Notes: generated by a model not told the origin, from the sequence alone. Shown: positions 16,730 through 25,692, counted from the first letter of the stretch. The stretch: DNA of 41,134 bases from Lentisphaerota bacterium (GCA_015061495.1 SUWL01000020.1:1-41134); one strand, 5' to 3'. Numbers and translations are program-made.

Positions 16730-17080
16730 ATGGAAATGCGTTTTGAATATATCAATAAAGTCCTGATCGCCCACGTGCAAATGTTTCTTGATCAGGTTGG
16801 TGCCGAAAACTTCAAGTATGTTTTAAGTGAACGCATGAGACCCGGCGAAAACATTGTACTGGATCTGGAAAAACTGGTCAATATAGATAATTACGGCTTG
16901 GATGCCTTGCTTGCCATTGCACAGAAGGCGTTGGAAAATGATTCGGTCATCAAACTTGCCCGGGTCAGTGCCGATATGCAGATCGTACTGGATATAACCA
17001 AAGTCTACCGGGTCTTTGAAATTTACCCCACCATCGAAGAAGCCGTGGCAAGTTGTGCGAAAGCGGGAGATAAAGCATGA
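16730..17080 (+). CDS. STAS-domain protein lacking the regulatory serine
   Basis: The protein is a single STAS domain of 116 residues, the fold of anti-sigma-factor antagonists (SpoIIAA/RsbV). The hallmark loop reads NIDNYGLDALL: Asp53 and Gly56 fit the D-S-x-G consensus, but the phosphorylated Ser is Asn54. The protein therefore cannot be switched by the usual serine kinase and may act as a constitutive binding partner. No kinase, phosphatase or sigma-factor gene is nearby. Its place between the flippase and the glycosyltransferases suggests a role in the polysaccharide machinery. It overlaps the next gene by 4 bases. Confidence 0.85.
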   Translation: MEMRFEYINKVLIAHVQMFLDQVGAENFKYVLSERMRPGENIVLDLEKLVNIDNYGLDALLAIAQKALENDSVIKLARVSADMQIVLDITKVYRVFEIYPTIEEAVASCAKAGDKA

Positions 17081-17895
17081 TTTCAGTTTTGGTGCGATCA
17101 CATAACGATATAAAATATATCCGGCAAACCGTAGAGATGCTGTTGGCTCAAACGGTGGATGATGATGCTGTGGAAATCATCTCTTGCGATGACCGTTCCA
17201 CTGACGGCACCGCCGAGTATCTGGCAAGTGTGCCGGAGCTGCGCCGTATCGTTCCGCCGAAAGGCAAATATGTGCCCGGCAAGACTTTGAATTATATGGT
17301 AAATCAGGCAAAGGGTGATATTATTGTATTCAACAACAGCGACGCCATACCTCAAAACCACGATTATCTGAAAAAGTTGACCGCTCCCTTGCAAGACAAA
17401 AGTGTGGATTGTGTTTTCGGCAACCAGATCGCCAGGCAAGATGCTTACTTTGTAGTCAAGAAAGACTATGAACGGGCATTCGGCGATGGCTCAATATCGG
17501 CAGCTTGGGATAACTTTTTTTCGTTGGTATCGTCAGGATTCCGCAAAGCTGACTTGCTTGATAAACCCTTTAATGAAAATATCCAGTATTCCGAAGATAC
17601 CGACTGGGTAAAGCGCTATCAGGCAAAAATCGTTTATGTACCCGAAGCAGTGGTGGAACACTCCCACAATTATACCCTCAAAGAGGTCAAAAAACGCTTT
17701 TTCAACGAAGGTGTTGCCGACAGGCAAATGGGCAAAGCTGCCATGAGTTTCTTTCGTTGTATCAAGAGCATTGCCGCAGAAACTTTGCGGGATTGGGTCT
17801 ATCTTGCCAAACACCGGACGATCAAAGAATTTTTCTACGCCCCACTTTACCGCTTGGTGCAGAAAGCAAGTTACTACCGGGGGACCAAACAATGA
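17077..17895 (+). CDS. Family 2 glycosyltransferase
   Basis: The protein has 272 residues. Its N-terminal GT-A domain opens with SVLVRSHNDIKYIRQTVEML and has the CDDRSTDGTAEYL nucleotide-binding stretch. A NNSDAIPQN segment (around 88) stands in for the DxD metal motif, and SEDTDWVKRY near 173-182 carries the acceptor-side acidic residues (ED-type motif). Family members transfer a sugar from a nucleotide donor with inversion. It is probably a cytosolic, membrane-associated step in repeat-unit assembly. Donor and acceptor are unknown. It has ATGA overlaps on both sides. Confidence 0.9.
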   Translation: MISVLVRSHNDIKYIRQTVEMLLAQTVDDDAVEIISCDDRSTDGTAEYLASVPELRRIVPPKGKYVPGKTLNYMVNQAKGDIIVFNNSDAIPQNHDYLKKLTAPLQDKSVDCVFGNQIARQDAYFVVKKDYERAFGDGSISAAWDNFFSLVSSGFRKADLLDKPFNENIQYSEDTDWVKRYQAKIVYVPEAVVEHSHNYTLKEVKKRFFNEGVADRQMGKAAMSFFRCIKSIAAETLRDWVYLAKHRTIKEFFYAPLYRLVQKASYYRGTKQ

Positions 17896-19088
17896 AAATC
17901 GCTCATATCGTCCGCCGCTTTACCTTTAATGAATGGGGCGGCACCGAAAGTGTGGTCTGGAACATTGCTTTGCAGCAGAAAGCTCAAGGATTGCAGCCCG
18001 AAATCATCTGTACCGCCGCGTTGGATAAAGTTGGCGAAGAAGTTCTTAATGGGATTACAATCAAGCGTTTTCCCTACTTTTACCCTTATTTTCCCATGCC
18101 GGAAAAAGACCGGTCGGCTCTGGACAAAAAGGGCGGCAATCCTCTGACTCCGGTACTTATGCGGTATTTGAAAGAGGGAAATTTTGATATTTTCCACCTC
18201 CACGCCGGAGGCAGGATCGCCAATTACGCCATCAAGCTCGGAAAAGCGCTGCATACGCCTTGCATAATGAGTCTGCACGGTGGAGTTTGTGCCATACCTG
18301 CGGAAGAGATGAAGCTGATGCTAAAACCCTTGAAACACAAATTTTCTTACGGCGGCATCATCGACCGGCTCTGCGGGGTGCGTCACGCTCCGGAAAGCCG
18401 CGCTGATATGCTTCTGGCGTTAAGCCGGGAAGAGGTCGGCAAACTGCAGGCACGTTATCCGGATATCCCGGTGCAGCTTTTCCCCAACGGTATCCTGCAC
18501 CGGGAACTGCCGGATGCCGGGGATTTCCGGAAAAAGTATAATATTCCGTCAGATAAAAAAGTCATATTATGTATTTCTCGCATAGATTACCAGAAAAATC
18601 AGAAGCTCCTGCTGGAACTTCTGCCGCCGCACAAAGATACCCATTTGCTTTTGATCGGTCCCGTAACGGCATCGTGGTATTACGATGAAATTCTGGCAAC
18701 GGCAGAATCGCTGGGCGTAAAAGAGCGTTTGACCGTTATCCCCGGATTGAAGCCCGATAGTGTGGAACTTTTACAGGCTTTGAAGACCGCATATTGCTTC
18801 GTGCTGCCCAGTCGCCACGAACCATTCGGCATTGCTGCCTTGGAAGCGTTGGATGCTAAAGTGCCGCTGATCGCCGCAGCAGTGGGCGGATTGAAGGATT
18901 TTCTTATTGACGCCAAAAACGCCCTGCTGTTTGAAGATAATAACGCCCAAAGTCTGCTTGAAGCATACAACCGTATCGAACCATTGCGTGACGCCTTGAT
19001 TTCCGGAGGTGAAATTACCGCCCTGGAGTACAACTGGCGGAGTATTGCCGAAAAACTTACCGCTGTTTACCGGGAGCTTAAAGCATGA
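17892..19088 (+). CDS. Family 4 glycosyltransferase
   Basis: I chose the ATG at 17892, which overlaps the preceding TGA; the longer frame from 17757 would run through the GT2 gene. The protein has 398 residues with a GT-B fold. The N-terminal glycine-rich loop is in RRFTFNEWGGTESVVWNI. The C-terminal Rossmann domain begins near CISRIDYQKNQKLLLELL. The donor-site E-x7-E motif is in PSRHEPFGIAALEA. It is a retaining transferase that should extend the lipid-linked oligosaccharide. In view of the guanylyltransferase at the end of the operon, a GDP-mannose donor is possible but not shown. Confidence 0.92.
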   Translation: MKIAHIVRRFTFNEWGGTESVVWNIALQQKAQGLQPEIICTAALDKVGEEVLNGITIKRFPYFYPYFPMPEKDRSALDKKGGNPLTPVLMRYLKEGNFDIFHLHAGGRIANYAIKLGKALHTPCIMSLHGGVCAIPAEEMKLMLKPLKHKFSYGGIIDRLCGVRHAPESRADMLLALSREEVGKLQARYPDIPVQLFPNGILHRELPDAGDFRKKYNIPSDKKVILCISRIDYQKNQKLLLELLPPHKDTHLLLIGPVTASWYYDEILATAESLGVKERLTVIPGLKPDSVELLQALKTAYCFVLPSRHEPFGIAALEALDAKVPLIAAAVGGLKDFLIDAKNALLFEDNNAQSLLEAYNRIEPLRDALISGGEITALEYNWRSIAEKLTAVYRELKA

Positions 19089-20170
19089 AAAATATTCTTT
19101 ACATCGGTAAATACAACGGCATTATTGGCGGTATCGAGCGTTATATGCAAAAAAGTGCCGAACTTTTGCGGAGCAACGGTTTTACCGTGCATTATTGTTA
19201 TATTGAAAATGGCGGCAGAGATGAAAGTGTTTTTGCTGCAGCATTTACCACCATAAAAAAGTTTACGCCCAACGATGAACTTTTGCAAAGCTGCGATATG
19301 ATAATACTGCATAATATTATAGATGTAAAGTATTTGCAGCATCTCCCACCAGACAGGACATTTTTCTTTGCCCATGACCACAATATATATTGTCAGCGAC
19401 ACCACTATTATATGCCTGTTGGCAGAATAAATTGTCACCGGGCGTATAATAAATTTATCTGCCAACTTTGTTCGCTGGGCAGGAATCCGGCTCCGCCGTT
19501 GAAAGAATACCGCAAATTTCCGGCATTGGTTTTGTCGGATTTTATGCGGAAAAATTTGCATAAAAACGGTTTTAAAAAGGTCTTAAAGCTCCCGGCATTT
19601 ATCAAAACAGCCACAACCGGACACGAATTTATGCCCGATGGAGTTCTGCGCATACTTTTTCTGGGGCAGCTTATCCGGGGCAAAGGAGCGGATCTGATGT
19701 TGAAAACGCTGGCAAAACTGGATATACATTTTGCGTGTACCATTGCCGGAGATGGCAAAGATCGGGCTATGTTGGAAACTCTGGTTGAAAAATTTAATTT
19801 GCGTGATAAAGTAACCTTTACTGGTTTTGTAAATGAACCGGAAAAGTTGTGGACAAATTGTGATGTGTTCTTTTTTCCTGTCCGCTGGCAGGAACCTTTC
19901 GGTTTAGTGGGGTTGGAGGCCATGGCTCATGGTGTTCCGGTTGTTGCTTTTGATACCGGAGGTGTCAGAGAGTGGCTGGGGGAATTTGAAACAGGATTTC
20001 TTGTTCCGGAGAAAAACACGGTTGCTGCAGCAGAGATTATCGGAGACTTGGCAGGCAATCGTCAAGCTCTCGAAAAGATGGGAAAGTGCGGACTTGAAGC
20101 GGCACAAAATAAATTTTCAGAGGAAAATTTCGTGGAGAATTTCAGAAAAATATGTGAGGTGCTGAAATGA
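19085..20170 (+). CDS. Family 4 glycosyltransferase
   Basis: The protein has 361 residues. The N-terminal GT-B half has the IGKYNGIIGGIERYMQKSA loop. An unusual Cys/His-rich stretch (HDHNIYCQRHHYY, CHRAYNKFICQLC, about 98-133) could bind a metal or be structural. The C-terminal half starts near RILFLGQLIRGKGADLML and holds the E-x7-E motif in RWQEPFGLVGLEAM. It sits between two other GT4 genes with 4-base overlaps, so it is a repeat-unit assembly enzyme. Specificity cannot be read. Confidence 0.92.
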   Translation: MKNILYIGKYNGIIGGIERYMQKSAELLRSNGFTVHYCYIENGGRDESVFAAAFTTIKKFTPNDELLQSCDMIILHNIIDVKYLQHLPPDRTFFFAHDHNIYCQRHHYYMPVGRINCHRAYNKFICQLCSLGRNPAPPLKEYRKFPALVLSDFMRKNLHKNGFKKVLKLPAFIKTATTGHEFMPDGVLRILFLGQLIRGKGADLMLKTLAKLDIHFACTIAGDGKDRAMLETLVEKFNLRDKVTFTGFVNEPEKLWTNCDVFFFPVRWQEPFGLVGLEAMAHGVPVVAFDTGGVREWLGEFETGFLVPEKNTVAAAEIIGDLAGNRQALEKMGKCGLEAAQNKFSEENFVENFRKICEVLK

Positions 20171-21954
20171 AAATATTACTTTCAGCAATCCCCTTTGACA
20201 ATGGCAAGTCCGGGATCTCGGTCTATATCCGGGAGGTGGTCAAGGCTCTGGAAAATGCCGGTCACCAATTGACTTTGATCGTTGAAGACGATGGTGCAAA
20301 GGAGTTTGAACGTTTTGAACTTATCAGGATAAAGAAACGCCGTGCCTTGTTTTCCATGCTTTACAGTTTGTTTATTCTGCCGTGGCGGATACGCTGGCAA
20401 AAGTATGATTTCTGCATTATGCTGGCTGCCAACCGGCGGGTTTTCTGCCGTTATCCGATCTTTAACATTGCGGTGGTGCATGATCTTTCGCAATACCACG
20501 TACCGGTAAAGTACGACAAATTCCGGATGTTTTACATCAAGCATATCTTGCCTTATTATGTCAGAAAAGCTCAAAGCATCGTTGCCATAAGCAACTCAAC
20601 CAAAAACGATTTGATCAAATATTGGCACATCCCCGAAGAAAAAATCACGGTGGTCTACAACGGATTCACCCCTCCGGCAAAAGAGGAAACATCCAAACTC
20701 AAGCAAATACTTTACATATCACGCATTGAGCACCCCGGCAAAAATCATTTGAATTTGCTCAAAGCCTTTGAGCTTTTGCCGGAAAATTTGCGTAAAGAGT
20801 ACACCCTCGTCATGCCGGGAGCCGCTTGGAACGGAGCGGAAACGGTATTTGAATATGCGGAAAAATCGCCGTGCAAAACGCAATTCAAATTCACGGGCTT
20901 TGTAGACTTTGCCCAACTTCCGGAATTGTATGCCCAGAGTGCCATGTACATATTTCCGTCGCACTTTGAGGGGTTCGGCTTATCATTGCTTGAAGCCATG
21001 CATGCCGGATTGCCCTGTGCGTGTTCAAACAACTCTTCGCTGGGAGAATTGGGCCGGAATGCAGCAGAACTTTTTGATCCCTCATCCCCGCAGGAGATCG
21101 CTTCCGCGATGCGGAAGATCCTTGAAAACAGCGATTACCGGCAGGATTTGATCCGTAAAGGTCAGAAAAAAGCTGCCGTATTCAGCTGGCAGAAAACTGC
21201 TGCCGATTTGCTGGAAATTTACCACTGCCGGAGTGCCGCAATATTTGGAGTACCGTTTTTCTGCGGGACGATGGGTGAAGCATTGCAAAAAATTGATGCA
21301 TTGGTACAGAGTAAAGCGAATCACCATGTCGCTTTTATCAATGCCCATTGTTTGAATATCGTCTGCAAAGATAAGGCATATAAGCAGGTTTTGAATGGAT
21401 GTGCCGCAGTATTTGCTGATGGCATCGGGGCAAAGATCGGCGCAAAGATGCTTGATTACAAAGTTGAAGAAAATGTCAACGGCACTGATATGTTCCCATT
21501 GCTGGCTCAAAAGCCTTACCGCATTTACCTTTTGGGCGGAGCTCCCGGCGTGGCGGTCAAAGCCTTGGAAAAAGCCCGGGCATTGAACGGCAAAGCAGAG
21601 TTTGTCGGCTGTGCGGACGGATTTTTTAACGAGAAAAGCGAGGAAGCTGTTTTTGCAGAAATCAACGCGTTGCAGCCGGATATTATTTTAGTGGCGATGG
21701 GCGTCCCCAAACAGGAAATGTGGATACATGAGCATCGGCAGGATTTGCCAGGCTGTGTGGCAATCGGCGTAGGTGGCTTGCTGGATTTTGTATCAGAGCG
21801 CATCCCCCGGGCTCCTGTGTGGATGAGGAAATGCAATATTGAGTGGTGTTACCGGCTTTACAATGAGCCGTCAAGATTGTTCAAACGTTATATCATAGGA
21901 AATCCTTTATTTATCATCAGAGTATTACGGAGCAAATTATGGAGGAAAAAATGA
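20167..21954 (+). CDS. Two-domain glycosyltransferase: GT4 fused to WecG/TagA/CpsF (GT26)
   Basis: The protein has 595 residues. Residues 1 to about 355 are a GT4 domain (SGISVYIREVVKAL loop, SRIEHPGKNHLNLLKAF, E-x7-E in SHFEGFGLSLLEAM). Residues about 358-595 are a complete WecG/TagA/CpsF domain: FINAHCLNIVCKD, FADGIGAKIGAKML, IYLLGGAPGVA, VAMGVPKQEMWI and GVGGLLDFVSERIPRAP, with the terminal NEPSRLFKRY. GT26 enzymes add ManNAc(A)- or glucose-type sugars to lipid-linked acceptors. The fusion suggests two consecutive sugars added by one polypeptide. No frameshift or stop lies between the domains. It overlaps both neighbours. Confidence 0.93.
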   Translation: MKILLSAIPFDNGKSGISVYIREVVKALENAGHQLTLIVEDDGAKEFERFELIRIKKRRALFSMLYSLFILPWRIRWQKYDFCIMLAANRRVFCRYPIFNIAVVHDLSQYHVPVKYDKFRMFYIKHILPYYVRKAQSIVAISNSTKNDLIKYWHIPEEKITVVYNGFTPPAKEETSKLKQILYISRIEHPGKNHLNLLKAFELLPENLRKEYTLVMPGAAWNGAETVFEYAEKSPCKTQFKFTGFVDFAQLPELYAQSAMYIFPSHFEGFGLSLLEAMHAGLPCACSNNSSLGELGRNAAELFDPSSPQEIASAMRKILENSDYRQDLIRKGQKKAAVFSWQKTAADLLEIYHCRSAAIFGVPFFCGTMGEALQKIDALVQSKANHHVAFINAHCLNIVCKDKAYKQVLNGCAAVFADGIGAKIGAKMLDYKVEENVNGTDMFPLLAQKPYRIYLLGGAPGVAVKALEKARALNGKAEFVGCADGFFNEKSEEAVFAEINALQPDIILVAMGVPKQEMWIHEHRQDLPGCVAIGVGGLLDFVSERIPRAPVWMRKCNIEWCYRLYNEPSRLFKRYIIGNPLFIIRVLRSKLWRKK

Positions 21955-22859
21955 AGCAGTTTATCTATTGCCTGATTGCCGCATCAGCGGTATTGACATT
22001 CACCGGGTGTTCCTCAACATCACCTTATGATTACGGAACAAACTGGTTGATCCGCGAGAATGATATTCCGCAGTTTTATGCCAGATACGATCTGTTTTAT
22101 ATCGGTAAAGCTCCGGCGGGTTACGGAGATACTCACGATATCCAATTCAACTGGACCAAAACCCATACCAATGATATTTTCGGCAGAGGGGTGCGGGTGT
22201 TTGCTCCGGAGATCCAGGAGCCGGATGTAAAAAATGTTACGGCGGCACTGGAGTATTATCTTGAGAATTTCCATAAAGAAGGGCATCCGTTTATTCTGCT
22301 TGCTGAAGGCAAATCAGCCGATCTGCTCTACAGTGCGATGCAAAAAGTCGATGGAATAAATGTTGAAAACGGTTTTATTGCCGCTTATCTGCCGGATATG
22401 CAGCCCAAAACAGCGGCACAGATCGCCGAAGATTTCTATTGGGACGGTCTTAAAGCCGCCGCCAATGCGGATGACTGCGGCGTGATCGTGACCTGGACAA
22501 GCTGTATAAATAATGAGAAAACAGCTGAAATGCCCAACGATGTATACAATATAAATCCGTTGAATTGGCAAACCGATTCCACCGCGGCAACGGCTGCGGA
22601 AAATATCAAAGCCGTATTTTATATGCCGGAACACAAAAATATTTTCTGGCGCAAGGTCGAGGCAAAAAATTTCAGCGGAGCTGTCATTGATCCGGCAAAA
22701 GGTGTGCTGAATATAAATTGTCCGCTGCCGCTGCTGCATGTGGTCAATGGCAGATTCACCAATAACTGCATATCCATCTTTGCCGGAAACATTGCTGCCA
22801 ATGCCGACAGACGGACGAAAAATCTGATCAAAGCACGGGAGTGGAAAAGTTTAAAATGA
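21951..22859 (+). CDS. DUF3089-like lipoprotein with lost catalytic serine
   Basis: The start is the ATG at 21951, because GGAGGA just upstream lies inside the alternative ATG at 21939. The protein has 302 residues with a lipoprotein signal ending TFTGC (Cys20). The body matches the alpha/beta-hydrolase-like DUF3089 pattern: YDLFYIG, then RVFAPE, VKNVTAALEYYLENF and GHPFILLAEGKSADLL, followed by FIAAYLPDM. At the nucleophile elbow, where the family has G-H-S-Q-G, this protein reads A-E-G-K-S with Gly120 aligned to the serine. It is probably inactive as an esterase and may serve in binding. It overlaps the flanking genes. Confidence 0.7.
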   Translation: MKQFIYCLIAASAVLTFTGCSSTSPYDYGTNWLIRENDIPQFYARYDLFYIGKAPAGYGDTHDIQFNWTKTHTNDIFGRGVRVFAPEIQEPDVKNVTAALEYYLENFHKEGHPFILLAEGKSADLLYSAMQKVDGINVENGFIAAYLPDMQPKTAAQIAEDFYWDGLKAAANADDCGVIVTWTSCINNEKTAEMPNDVYNINPLNWQTDSTAATAAENIKAVFYMPEHKNIFWRKVEAKNFSGAVIDPAKGVLNINCPLPLLHVVNGRFTNNCISIFAGNIAANADRRTKNLIKAREWKSLK

Positions 22860-23785
22860 GCTGGTTTGATTATCTTCCTGCCTGTATATTAAACCATTCG
22901 CCGGAAATCATTGCGGCGTTTGAAATGGATTTCCTGCGGAATTTGCCGGCGTTTCAACGGGCTTTGCCGCAAGGGGAAAAATTTACCATGCTTTTGCAAT
23001 TAGGCTGGTCGGCGGAACTGCCGGAGGTGGCAAATGAGTTGCAGACACGTCTGGCTGAAGCGAAAAATGCTTTCCCGGAGGCCAGATTCATCATTCTGGC
23101 AAATGCCCCCGGGGAAGTGGAGATCATCAAAGGATTCAATGAGGTGTATCTCGCCAGTCACAATGCGTTTCTCGATCCGTCACGCTATCCGTTGAGCAAG
23201 GTGGGTAAACGTAAATTCGATGCGCTTTACATTGCCCGGATCACCCCTTTCAAGCGGCATGATTTGGCGGTAAAAGTCAAAAATCTGCATTTGATCGGCA
23301 GTTATTCAAATCAGGAAAAAGAGTATTTTGAACAAACGATCGCCAAATTTCCCCATGCGGTGTGGAGTCAGAAAGTTCCATCTTTTTTCATCGGCAGAAA
23401 AATTTGTGAAGCTGCCTGCGGTTTGGCTCTTTCTGCCGTAGAGGGAGCAATGTTTTCATGCGGTGAATACAGTTTGTGCGGAGTGCCGGTCGTGAACACC
23501 CGCAATCTGGGAGGACGGGATACATTGCTGCCGGAGTTCGCCTGCCGTTACGCGGATGATACCGCCGAAAGCGTGGCTGAAAATGTCCAATACCTCGTGG
23601 ATAATCCCATTGAACCAATGGAAATACGCAATGGATTTCTGAAGTTGGCAGAACCGCAAAAAATGCTGGTGCAGGATCTGGTGGATTCCATTGCCGGTAA
23701 AAAAATTAAATTGCCGCATAAATTGAATATCCGATGCCGTTTGCTGCCGCACACCAGATTGATCCATGGAATCAGGAGGAAGTAA
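22856..23785 (+). CDS. GT4-like glycosyltransferase
   Basis: The start is the ATG at 22856, overlapping the preceding TGA (ATGA); a GTG 15 bases earlier is less likely. The protein has 309 residues, somewhat short for GT-B. The C-terminal half has the recognisable features: IARITPFKRHDLA (start of the second Rossmann domain) and the E-x7-E motif in SAVEGAMFSCGEYSLCGVPV followed by NLGGRD. The N-terminal half is diverged. It is probably another repeat-unit transferase. The guanylyltransferase start lies 2 bases after the stop, behind AGGAGGA. Confidence 0.82.
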   Translation: MSWFDYLPACILNHSPEIIAAFEMDFLRNLPAFQRALPQGEKFTMLLQLGWSAELPEVANELQTRLAEAKNAFPEARFIILANAPGEVEIIKGFNEVYLASHNAFLDPSRYPLSKVGKRKFDALYIARITPFKRHDLAVKVKNLHLIGSYSNQEKEYFEQTIAKFPHAVWSQKVPSFFIGRKICEAACGLALSAVEGAMFSCGEYSLCGVPVVNTRNLGGRDTLLPEFACRYADDTAESVAENVQYLVDNPIEPMEIRNGFLKLAEPQKMLVQDLVDSIAGKKIKLPHKLNIRCRLLPHTRLIHGIRRK

Positions 23786-23787
23786 TC

Positions 23788-24789
23788 ATGAAAATTGACC
23801 GTGACAAGGTATTTGCCGTCATTATGGCGGGCGGCAAAGGCGAAAGATTGTGGCCATTGAGTACCGAAGAACGCCCCAAACCGCTGATGTCGCTCAATGG
23901 TCAGCAAACATTGCTGGAAGATACCGTGCAGCGGTTGTTCCCGTTGTTGAATGCTGAAAATATTTTGGTGATAACCGACGAAAAATCCGCCGTTCAAGCC
24001 CGGGATATATTGATGCTGCCCGCAGAAAATATCATCGCCGAACCCTGCCGGAGAAACACAGCTCCCTGTATAGCTCTGGCAGCGGCGTTGATCAAGCGCA
24101 AATGCCCCGATGCCACCATGATCATTCTGCCCGCTGACCACCGTATTGCCCCCGTCAAGCGTTTTCAGGAAGATTTGCTTGACTGTATAGAGCAAGCTCA
24201 AAACGGTACCTTGACTATTCTGGGCGTAACGCCGGATAAGCCTGCCACCGGTTACGGTTATATCAATGCAGGCGAAAAAATCGCTCCGGGCGTATACAAG
24301 GTAAGTGCTTTCAAAGAAAAGCCGGATTTTGAAACCGCTCAACACTATATGATGGACGGCAACTACTGGTGGAACTGCGGAATTTTTGTCTGGCAGGTAA
24401 ATGCCATTGCCGGAGCATTCAAAAAATATTGTCCCGGTTTATACGAAAAGTTTTCTGCATGGGCTGCAGGGCAAGATTACACTGCTGACTTTGAAAGCTG
24501 CGAAAAAATCTCCATAGATTATGCAGTTATGGAAAAATCCGACAACGTGGCAGTCAAGCAAGCCTCTTTTCAATGGAACGATTTGGGTACATTAGGTGCA
24601 TTATACGAAATAACCATGAAGGATTTTCACGAAAACGCCGTCAGCACCCAAGGCAAAATACAGTTGGAAGAATCAGATCAGAACTTGATTTTTTGCGATG
24701 ACAATACCGAAATCCGGTTGGAAAATATCAAAAAGTGTGCGGTAATAAAATCCGGGAAATCATTACTGATAACAACCAAGTGGTCATAA
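23788..24789 (+). CDS. manC: Mannose-1-phosphate guanylyltransferase
   Basis: The start is the ATG at 23788 after AGGAGGA. The protein has 333 residues and makes GDP-mannose from mannose-1-phosphate and GTP in the cytosol. Visible motifs are AVIMAGGKGERLWPLS (nucleotide-binding loop), ERPKPLMSL, EPCRRNTAPCIALAA, ILPADHRIAP, GYGYINAG, FKEKPDF, YWWNCGIFVW and QWNDLGTL. It has only the nucleotidyltransferase domain with a short beta-rich tail; the isomerase domain of bifunctional AlgA/ManC forms is absent. As last gene of the operon it indicates that the polymer contains mannose or a GDP-mannose-derived sugar. Confidence 0.93.
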   Translation: MKIDRDKVFAVIMAGGKGERLWPLSTEERPKPLMSLNGQQTLLEDTVQRLFPLLNAENILVITDEKSAVQARDILMLPAENIIAEPCRRNTAPCIALAAALIKRKCPDATMIILPADHRIAPVKRFQEDLLDCIEQAQNGTLTILGVTPDKPATGYGYINAGEKIAPGVYKVSAFKEKPDFETAQHYMMDGNYWWNCGIFVWQVNAIAGAFKKYCPGLYEKFSAWAAGQDYTADFESCEKISIDYAVMEKSDNVAVKQASFQWNDLGTLGALYEITMKDFHENAVSTQGKIQLEESDQNLIFCDDNTEIRLENIKKCAVIKSGKSLLITTKWS

Positions 24790-24901
24790 TGATGATAAAA
24801 TCCATCAATATGGCAAATGGTGAAGGCAGTGTAACGAATTTCCTGTGAAATTTTCTCTCCGGGCAGTAAGGATAGCATGGTGTACCTGCGGCGCTTATAC
24901 A

Positions 24902-24930
24902 CGGCAGCATGCCGCCTTGATTTTTATTTC
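24902..24930 (+). terminator. Weak candidate terminator after the EPS operon
   Basis: CGGCA-GCA-TGCCG forms a 5-bp stem with a 3-base loop, followed after four bases by ATTTTTATTT. The position, about 110 bases after the guanylyltransferase stop, is right for ending the long operon, but the stem is short. The rest of 24790-25032 holds only a 19-codon frame overlapping the manC stop and no recognisable gene. Confidence 0.35.
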
Positions 24931-25032
24931 TTGCGATGCTATATTATTCCTCCGTAAAAATGAATAAATGAACTGTTAAATACTCCAATCTTGATACAGA
25001 TGATTTACTATTCGATTGCGAAACAGCACATT

Positions 25033-25692
25033 ATGAATATGATAAAGCTGATAATCATCATATTGACCGGCATATTTTTGTCCGGTTGTCAAAGCACCAT
25101 TCATGATCGCGAAAATGTGTTTATAAATATTTTTGCCGGAGTTCCAAGTCAGATCGGCCTCAATGCCGCCCACGCCGGAGAGTTGGATTATATGGTCAGT
25201 TGGAACGGGAAAAAGAAAATTTACGAAATCAATGGAGAAAAATTCATCCAACTGCCGGTAGAAGTGTGGAAACGTGATTATGACTGGATAAATACGCACA
25301 GATCACGTTTCCGGTACCAGGAAGTAAAAGGGGATTTCGGCAAAGTGTGGATGAAAATTGATTGCCAAAATGTGCAATATACCGATTTTTACGAAGTTTC
25401 CGCCAAAATTACCGATGAACCCCAAAATTTGAAGCACGCAAAAGTAAAGGAATTATCCGGTCTGCGGTATGGAGAGCGCACCAAATGGGAATGGGAAAAC
25501 AATTACTTCAACCGCCAATTACTATATACAAAAAGGGAAAGTTGGGGATATTGGATAGCCCCTCTGTCTATTCCGGGATATATACTGGATGTACCGATAA
25601 CACTGACCTGCTCGCTGGCACTCGATGCGTTTTATATTGTAACATTCCCGGTGTTCTGGCGGCTGTATACCGGCAAGCAGGAATGGCGGTAG
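25033..25692 (+). CDS. YceK/YidQ-like lipoprotein
   Basis: I chose the ATG at 25033 (25039 is equally possible; the upstream TTG at 24991 would spoil the signal peptide). No strong ribosome binding site is visible. The protein has 219 residues with a lipoprotein signal ending FLSGC (Cys19). The N-terminus and the C-terminal stretch PGYILDVPITLTCSLALDAF recall the YceK/YidQ (DUF1375) family, whose members end in a lDlPlsl-x-x-DT pattern. Between them is a longer charged middle part (about 60-170) than those small proteins have. Function is unknown. It is a single gene with its own direction between the EPS operon and the convergent redox operon. Confidence 0.6.
   Translation: MNMIKLIIIILTGIFLSGCQSTIHDRENVFINIFAGVPSQIGLNAAHAGELDYMVSWNGKKKIYEINGEKFIQLPVEVWKRDYDWINTHRSRFRYQEVKGDFGKVWMKIDCQNVQYTDFYEVSAKITDEPQNLKHAKVKELSGLRYGERTKWEWENNYFNRQLLYTKRESWGYWIAPLSIPGYILDVPITLTCSLALDAFYIVTFPVFWRLYTGKQEWR

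Noticed and set aside
24789-24848. 19-codon frame overlapping the manC stop (TAATG)
   Set aside because: The overlap resembles the coupling seen in the operon, but it has no ribosome binding site and no domain, and it stops at once; at most a remnant of a lost gene.
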